Positions 5,812-8,916 of a stretch of 8,916 bases of DNA are shown here, in pieces. How positions within the stretch are numbered: the first letter of the stretch is position 1; the number at the start of each line of letters is the position of its first letter. Location: NCBI GenBank assembly GCA_017437345.1, contig JAFSBJ010000231.1, positions 1-8,916 on the forward strand, read 5' to 3'. Position numbers and translations under genes: made by a program. Source of the stretch: Clostridia bacterium. Its GTDB lineage: Bacteria; Bacillota_A; Clostridia; UMGS1810. The notes under the pieces are model-generated. The model did not search any database and was not told the DNA's origin. It worked only from the letters and a program-made list of their open reading frames with translations.

Positions 5812-7170
5812 ATGTCAAATGAAAAAAGAAGCAGCTTCACGGGTAAGCTTGGCTTTGTTCTTGCCGCTGCCGGTTCGGCAGTAGGTCTTGGTAATATCTG
5901 GCGCTTTCCATATCTTGCCGCAAAATATGGTGGCGGTATATTTCTTCTTGTGTATATTATTCTTGCTGTAACCTTTGGTTTTGCTCTTATGACAGCAGAA
6001 ACAGCACTCGGAAGAAAAACAGGTTTAAGCGCTATTGAAGCATTTAAAAAGCTAAATAAAAAATATGCCTTTGTTGGCTACATAATTGCAGTTATTCCTG
6101 CAATAATTCTGCCATATTATTCAGTTATCGGCGGATGGGTTATGAAATATCTTTTTGCTTTTCTTTCGGGAAATGCTGTAAATGCTGCAAATGACGCGTA
6201 TTTTGGCGGTTTTATATCCCAGACATGGCAACCGATTTTCTGGTTTATGCTTTATATAGGAGCCACAGCAATTGTTGTATTACTGGGTGTTGAAAAGGGA
6301 GTAGAAAGAGTCAGCAAAGTAATGATGCCGGTGCTTGTTATTTTGTCAATTTTTATTGCCGCATATTCAGTGTTCCTTCCCGGTGCATTCGACGGAGTGC
6401 TTTATTATATTCTTCCTGATTTTTCCAAATTTTCAGCAACAACAGTTCTTGCCGCTATGGGACAGCTCTTCTATTCAATGTCTCTTGCTATGGGTATTAT
6501 GGTAACCTACGGTTCCTATATGAAAAAAGATGTAAATCTTGAATCCTCTGTTGGCCATATAGAACTCTTCGACACAGGTATCGCTTTTATGGCAGGTCTT
6601 ATGATTATTCCTGCGGTATTTGTTTTTTCAGGCGGAACTCCTGAAGCCCTCGGCAAAGGACCAAGCCTTATGTTTGTTACACTTCCCAAGGTTTTTGAAA
6701 ATATGATGGGCGGAACATTCATTGGCATATTATTCTTTGTTCTTGTTCTTTTTGCAGCGCTCACATCATCCATATCACTTATGGAAACAGTTGTATCAAT
6801 CGTTTGCGATAAAACCAAGATTTCAAGAAAGATGTCATGCCTTGTTGTATTTGTGTTTTCAGTAGCTCTCGGTCTTCTTTCAACCCTTGGCTATGGACCG
6901 CTTTCGGCAGTAAAGATAATCGGAATGCAGTTCCTTGATTTCTTTGATTTTATAAGCAATAGCGTTCTTATGCCGATTGTTGCCTTTTTAACATGTATCT
7001 TTGTTGGTTATGTTATAAAGCCATCCACAATCATTGAAGAAGTTGAGCTTAATGCAAAATTCAGAAAAAAACATCTCTTTGTGTTTGTAATAAAATATCT
7101 TGCTCCGGTATGTATTGTTCTTATTTTAATTTCATCGCTTCTCGATGCATTTGGAATATTTAAAATCTGA
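5812..7170 (+). CDS. Neurotransmitter:sodium symporter (NSS/SNF) family amino acid transporter
   Basis: The product has 452 residues, the usual size of the bacterial 11- to 12-helix NSS proteins (LeuT, MhsT, TnaT). ATG 5812 is preceded by AAAGGATG at 5796-5803. Helix 1 has the diagnostic unwound motif GSAVGLGNIWRFPY (21-34). Helix 3 has PYYSVIGGW (101-109), with the tyrosine that gates the substrate site. Helix 6 has AMGQLFYSMSLAMGIMVTY (215-233), matching the second unwound helix. Helix 8 has AALTSSISLMETVVS (315-329), whose Ser/Thr pair lines the Na2 site. It should import an amino acid, probably hydrophobic or aromatic, together with Na+ at the cytoplasmic membrane. The exact substrate is not readable. 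It has its own terminator and appears monocistronic. Confidence 0.93.
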   Translation: MSNEKRSSFTGKLGFVLAAAGSAVGLGNIWRFPYLAAKYGGGIFLLVYIILAVTFGFALMTAETALGRKTGLSAIEAFKKLNKKYAFVGYIIAVIPAIILPYYSVIGGWVMKYLFAFLSGNAVNAANDAYFGGFISQTWQPIFWFMLYIGATAIVVLLGVEKGVERVSKVMMPVLVILSIFIAAYSVFLPGAFDGVLYYILPDFSKFSATTVLAAMGQLFYSMSLAMGIMVTYGSYMKKDVNLESSVGHIELFDTGIAFMAGLMIIPAVFVFSGGTPEALGKGPSLMFVTLPKVFENMMGGTFIGILFFVLVLFAALTSSISLMETVVSIVCDKTKISRKMSCLVVFVFSVALGLLSTLGYGPLSAVKIIGMQFLDFFDFISNSVLMPIVAFLTCIFVGYVIKPSTIIEEVELNAKFRKKHLFVFVIKYLAPVCIVLILISSLLDAFGIFKI

Positions 7171-7224
7171 TTATAATAATTACAAAAGCCTGACCATGTG
7201 GTCAGGCTTTTGTAATTATTATGA
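7171..7224. terminator. Terminator with a 24-bp perfect stem
   Basis: Positions 7173-7196 pair perfectly with 7199-7222 around a two-base TG centre. The core is AAAAGCCTGACCA / TGGTCAGGCTTTT. It begins directly after the symporter stop. The A-rich and T-rich sides of the core let it act in both directions. The stem is far longer than termination requires. Confidence 0.9.
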
Positions 7225-7258
7225 AAATTTTGTATATACTTAAAAGAGGTGACTAACT

Positions 7259-8320
7259 ATGAATGTAAATACTTATTATCTATCCGCCAATACCGGCGGC
7301 GGACATGTTTCATTTTTTGATGATCTTCTTAATTCATTTAGAAAAATAATAGTTTTAAAAGATTTTCCGCCGGACTATAAAAAAATAATATTTGATGAAG
7401 TAACAAAAGCTCTTGATGATGGAGGATTCTTTTATGATAAGATTATAAGCTGTGCCACATCCGATAGCATAGCTGCTCTTATTATTGATTCTCTTTCAAC
7501 TGCTGTAGCAGACGAAGAAATAATAACAACAGAAATACCATTATACGCAGATGTTATAGACTTTACCGATATTATAAACTGCGACTACGAGGAAAAAAAG
7601 AATCTATCATTTTCAAATGAAAAAATTAATAAGCTAAAAAGAAAAATGGTGTCTCATCTTACAGAAGCAAAAAAAATCCACGATGAATGGGAAAAAATTT
7701 ATATATCAAATTTAGATTTTGATAAAATAAATAACGAAGCTGATAAACTTATATCTTCTCTACTTGACGGAGAAGTCAGTAAAGATGGGCTTGGCTCAGA
7801 TTGCAGTCGTTTTTTCGGTACCCTTCTTACAAGAGGGAATATAAACTATATAGATAAGCTTACAGATAATTTTATTAAAAGAATATTTATAAAGGGAAGG
7901 CCGGGAACCGGAAAATCAACTATATTAAAAAAATTTGCATCAGCTGCAAGAGAAAAAGGCTACAACACAGAAACCTATTATTGCAGCCTGGATACAAAAA
8001 GTGTTGATATGATTGTTGTTCGTGAGCTTGGAATTGCAGCGTTCGATAGCACATCTCCCCATGAGAAATTTCCTCAAAGACCGGGTGATGAAATATTCGA
8101 TGTTTACGAAATAGGAAAAAAGACAAATATAGATGACTATTATTCCGATGAACTGATGATGGTGTCAAATCAATATAACGACGAAATAAAAAAAGCAAAA
8201 GAATGTTTATACACAATCCTTGCTTTAAAAAATGGAATGTCAAAGCTTTTAAGAGCCGATAATTCAGTACTTGATAGTTTATCATCAAAAATAATTAATA
8301 TGTCGTCAATATGTAAATAA
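7259..8320 (+). CDS. Two-half P-loop ATPase-like protein with a degenerate first half (PRK06851-type)
   Basis: The product has 353 residues. ATG 7259 is preceded by GAGGTGA at 7246-7252. The protein is an internal duplication. Residues 207-290 hold a P-loop domain with Walker A GRPGTGKST (213-221), then YYCSLDTKSVDMIVVRELG, and DSTSPHE (263-269). Residues 28-106 align with it in the same order: the strand RKIIVL, the helix and ISCATSDSIAALIIDSL are kept, but the Walker A position reads KDFPPDYKK and the DSTSPHE position reads AVADEEI. The first half therefore should not bind ATP in the normal way. In relatives I recall from spore-forming Firmicutes, both halves carry a P-loop; that is memory, not a search. 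A charged helical region (110-170) joins the halves. The biochemical role is unknown. It is monocistronic. Confidence 0.8.
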   Translation: MNVNTYYLSANTGGGHVSFFDDLLNSFRKIIVLKDFPPDYKKIIFDEVTKALDDGGFFYDKIISCATSDSIAALIIDSLSTAVADEEIITTEIPLYADVIDFTDIINCDYEEKKNLSFSNEKINKLKRKMVSHLTEAKKIHDEWEKIYISNLDFDKINNEADKLISSLLDGEVSKDGLGSDCSRFFGTLLTRGNINYIDKLTDNFIKRIFIKGRPGTGKSTILKKFASAAREKGYNTETYYCSLDTKSVDMIVVRELGIAAFDSTSPHEKFPQRPGDEIFDVYEIGKKTNIDDYYSDELMMVSNQYNDEIKKAKECLYTILALKNGMSKLLRADNSVLDSLSSKIINMSSICK

Positions 8321-8326
8321 TTATGT

Positions 8327-8370
8327 AATAAAAGTATACACTCCAAAATTGGTGTGTATACTTTTATTTT
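8327..8370. terminator. Shared terminator between convergent genes
   Basis: A 15-bp perfect stem (AATAAAAGTATACAC at 8327-8341 with GTGTATACTTTTATT at 8354-8368), extended past one T-T mismatch by CC/GG, surrounds the loop AAAATT. T-rich tracts are present on both strands. It can end both the P-loop gene from the left and the DUF1540 gene from the right, whose stops lie 6 and 7 bases away. Confidence 0.9.
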
Positions 8371-8377
8371 GTAATCT

Positions 8378-8557
8378 TTACTTACAGCAATTCTTGTTTG
8401 CTCTGAAGGATTCACAGTCTGTGCATTGAACATTTGTTGGGTTCTGCTCGTGAGTGCCAACATTAATTTTGTCAAGTGAGCAGTAGTTTTCGCTTCCGCA
8501 GTGATATTCACACTGTGTAACTGTGCAGCCAATTGATCTGTTTGCTTTATTCATCAT
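8378..8557 (-). CDS. DUF1540 cysteine-rich miniprotein
   Basis: This short gene codes for 59 residues. ATG is at 8555-8557, with GAGG (complement of 8566-8569) eight bases upstream. A second ATG follows immediately, but the spacing favours the first. The protein has eight cysteines, at 11, 16, 20, 26, 45, 48, 57 and 58, in the pattern C-x4-C-x3-C-x5-C ... C-x2-C ... CC. With the opening IGCTVTQCEYH (9-19) and VQCTDCESF (43-51), this matches DUF1540, a family of small proteins common in Clostridia and often present twice per protein. Its function is unknown; the cysteines suggest a metal-binding fold. It lies 54 bases behind the D-lactate dehydrogenase gene in the same orientation and may be read from the same transcript. 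Confidence 0.85.
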   Translation of the reverse strand: MMNKANRSIGCTVTQCEYHCGSENYCSLDKINVGTHEQNPTNVQCTDCESFRANKNCCK

Positions 8558-8611
8558 ATTAATAACCTCGCTTTCGGTATTATCATTCCCATAGCTAAGT
8601 TTATTATTCAG

Positions 8612-8916
8612 CTAATTATTCGGACACCTATAACAGATTTCATTTTCCAAAGTATTTTCCTCAAAGAATTTTATGATGTTTTCAAGAGTAACGAGAGCAA
8701 TGTTTTCAAGAGCTTCATTTGTTAAAAAAGCCTGATGCGATGTTATAAGAACATTTGGCATAGATAAAAGCATTGCCATTTTTTCATCTCTGTCTGTTTC
8801 GTCAGACATATCTTCAAAAAACAAATCGCTTTCTTCTTCGTAAACATCAAGGGCTGCACCTCCGATTTTTCCGGATTTCAGTCCTTCAATAAGCGCATCA
8901 CTGTCAATAAGTCCTC
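8612..8916 (-). CDS. D-lactate dehydrogenase / D-2-hydroxyacid dehydrogenase, C-terminal part
   Basis: The gene enters from the right edge on the minus strand and ends with TAG at 8612-8614, so about 100 C-terminal residues are visible. The sequence opens with GLIDSDALIEGLKSGKIGG, then ALDVYEEESDLFFED, and VLITSHQAFLTNEALENIA. These are the closing elements of the NAD-binding domain and the catalytic region in fermentative D-lactate dehydrogenases. The Glu of the DVYEEE segment and the His of TSHQAF correspond to the catalytic Glu and His of the family. The LFFED insertion is typical of the LdhA-type branch. It should reduce pyruvate to D-lactate with NADH in the cytoplasm. A short Cys-containing tail (ICYRCPNN) ends it. 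No terminator is seen before the DUF1540 gene. Confidence 0.88.
   Translation of the reverse strand, partial: GLIDSDALIEGLKSGKIGGAALDVYEEESDLFFEDMSDETDRDEKMAMLLSMPNVLITSHQAFLTNEALENIALVTLENIIKFFEENTLENEICYRCPNN

Overview
The window looks like a chromosomal segment of a low-GC, Gram-positive anaerobe of the class Clostridia, probably a gut member of the Oscillospirales or a relative. The reasons are AT-rich codon use, strong GGAGG-type ribosome binding sites, a DUF1540 Cys-rich miniprotein, a two-half P-loop protein of a type familiar from spore-forming Firmicutes, a fermentative D-lactate dehydrogenase, and intergenic spaces packed with short palindromes. This assignment is inference from gene content; no rRNA or other marker gene is present.

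Layout. (1) Positions 1-171 hold the 3' end of an unrecognised gene, closed by a strong terminator. (2) At about 240-320 there is a run of four small hairpins. (3) At 340-2138 lies a compact two-gene cassette with its own strong promoter and terminator: a TIR-domain protein with a TPR-like C-terminal region, then a protein with two membrane helices, a charged helix and a beta-rich, possibly PH-like C-terminal domain. (4) At 2145-2411 there is a second, denser palindrome cluster. (5) At 2422-5744 there is a D-malate/tartrate-type dehydrogenase on the minus strand, facing away from a LysR regulator that is followed by a major facilitator transporter. The transporter frame is interrupted by two in-frame TAA codons in its central loop. 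(6) At 5812-7170 there is a neurotransmitter:sodium symporter family amino acid transporter with a very long-stemmed terminator. (7) At 7259-8320 there is a P-loop protein made of two homologous halves, of which only the second keeps its Walker A motif. (8) On the minus strand from the right edge come the C-terminal part of a D-lactate dehydrogenase (8612 to the edge) and a 59-residue DUF1540 protein (8378-8557).

How the genes may work together. The dehydrogenase/LysR/MFS block resembles a D-malate or tartrate uptake and oxidation locus, as in the E. coli dmlR-dmlA arrangement; the transporter may now be dead or split. The TIR plus membrane protein pair is the best candidate for an undescribed system. 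It has the layout of an immune sensor/NADase and a membrane-acting partner, is insulated by terminators, and is bracketed by palindrome arrays. It does not match a defence system I can name with confidence. The remaining genes look like ordinary metabolism and sporulation-type accessory functions.
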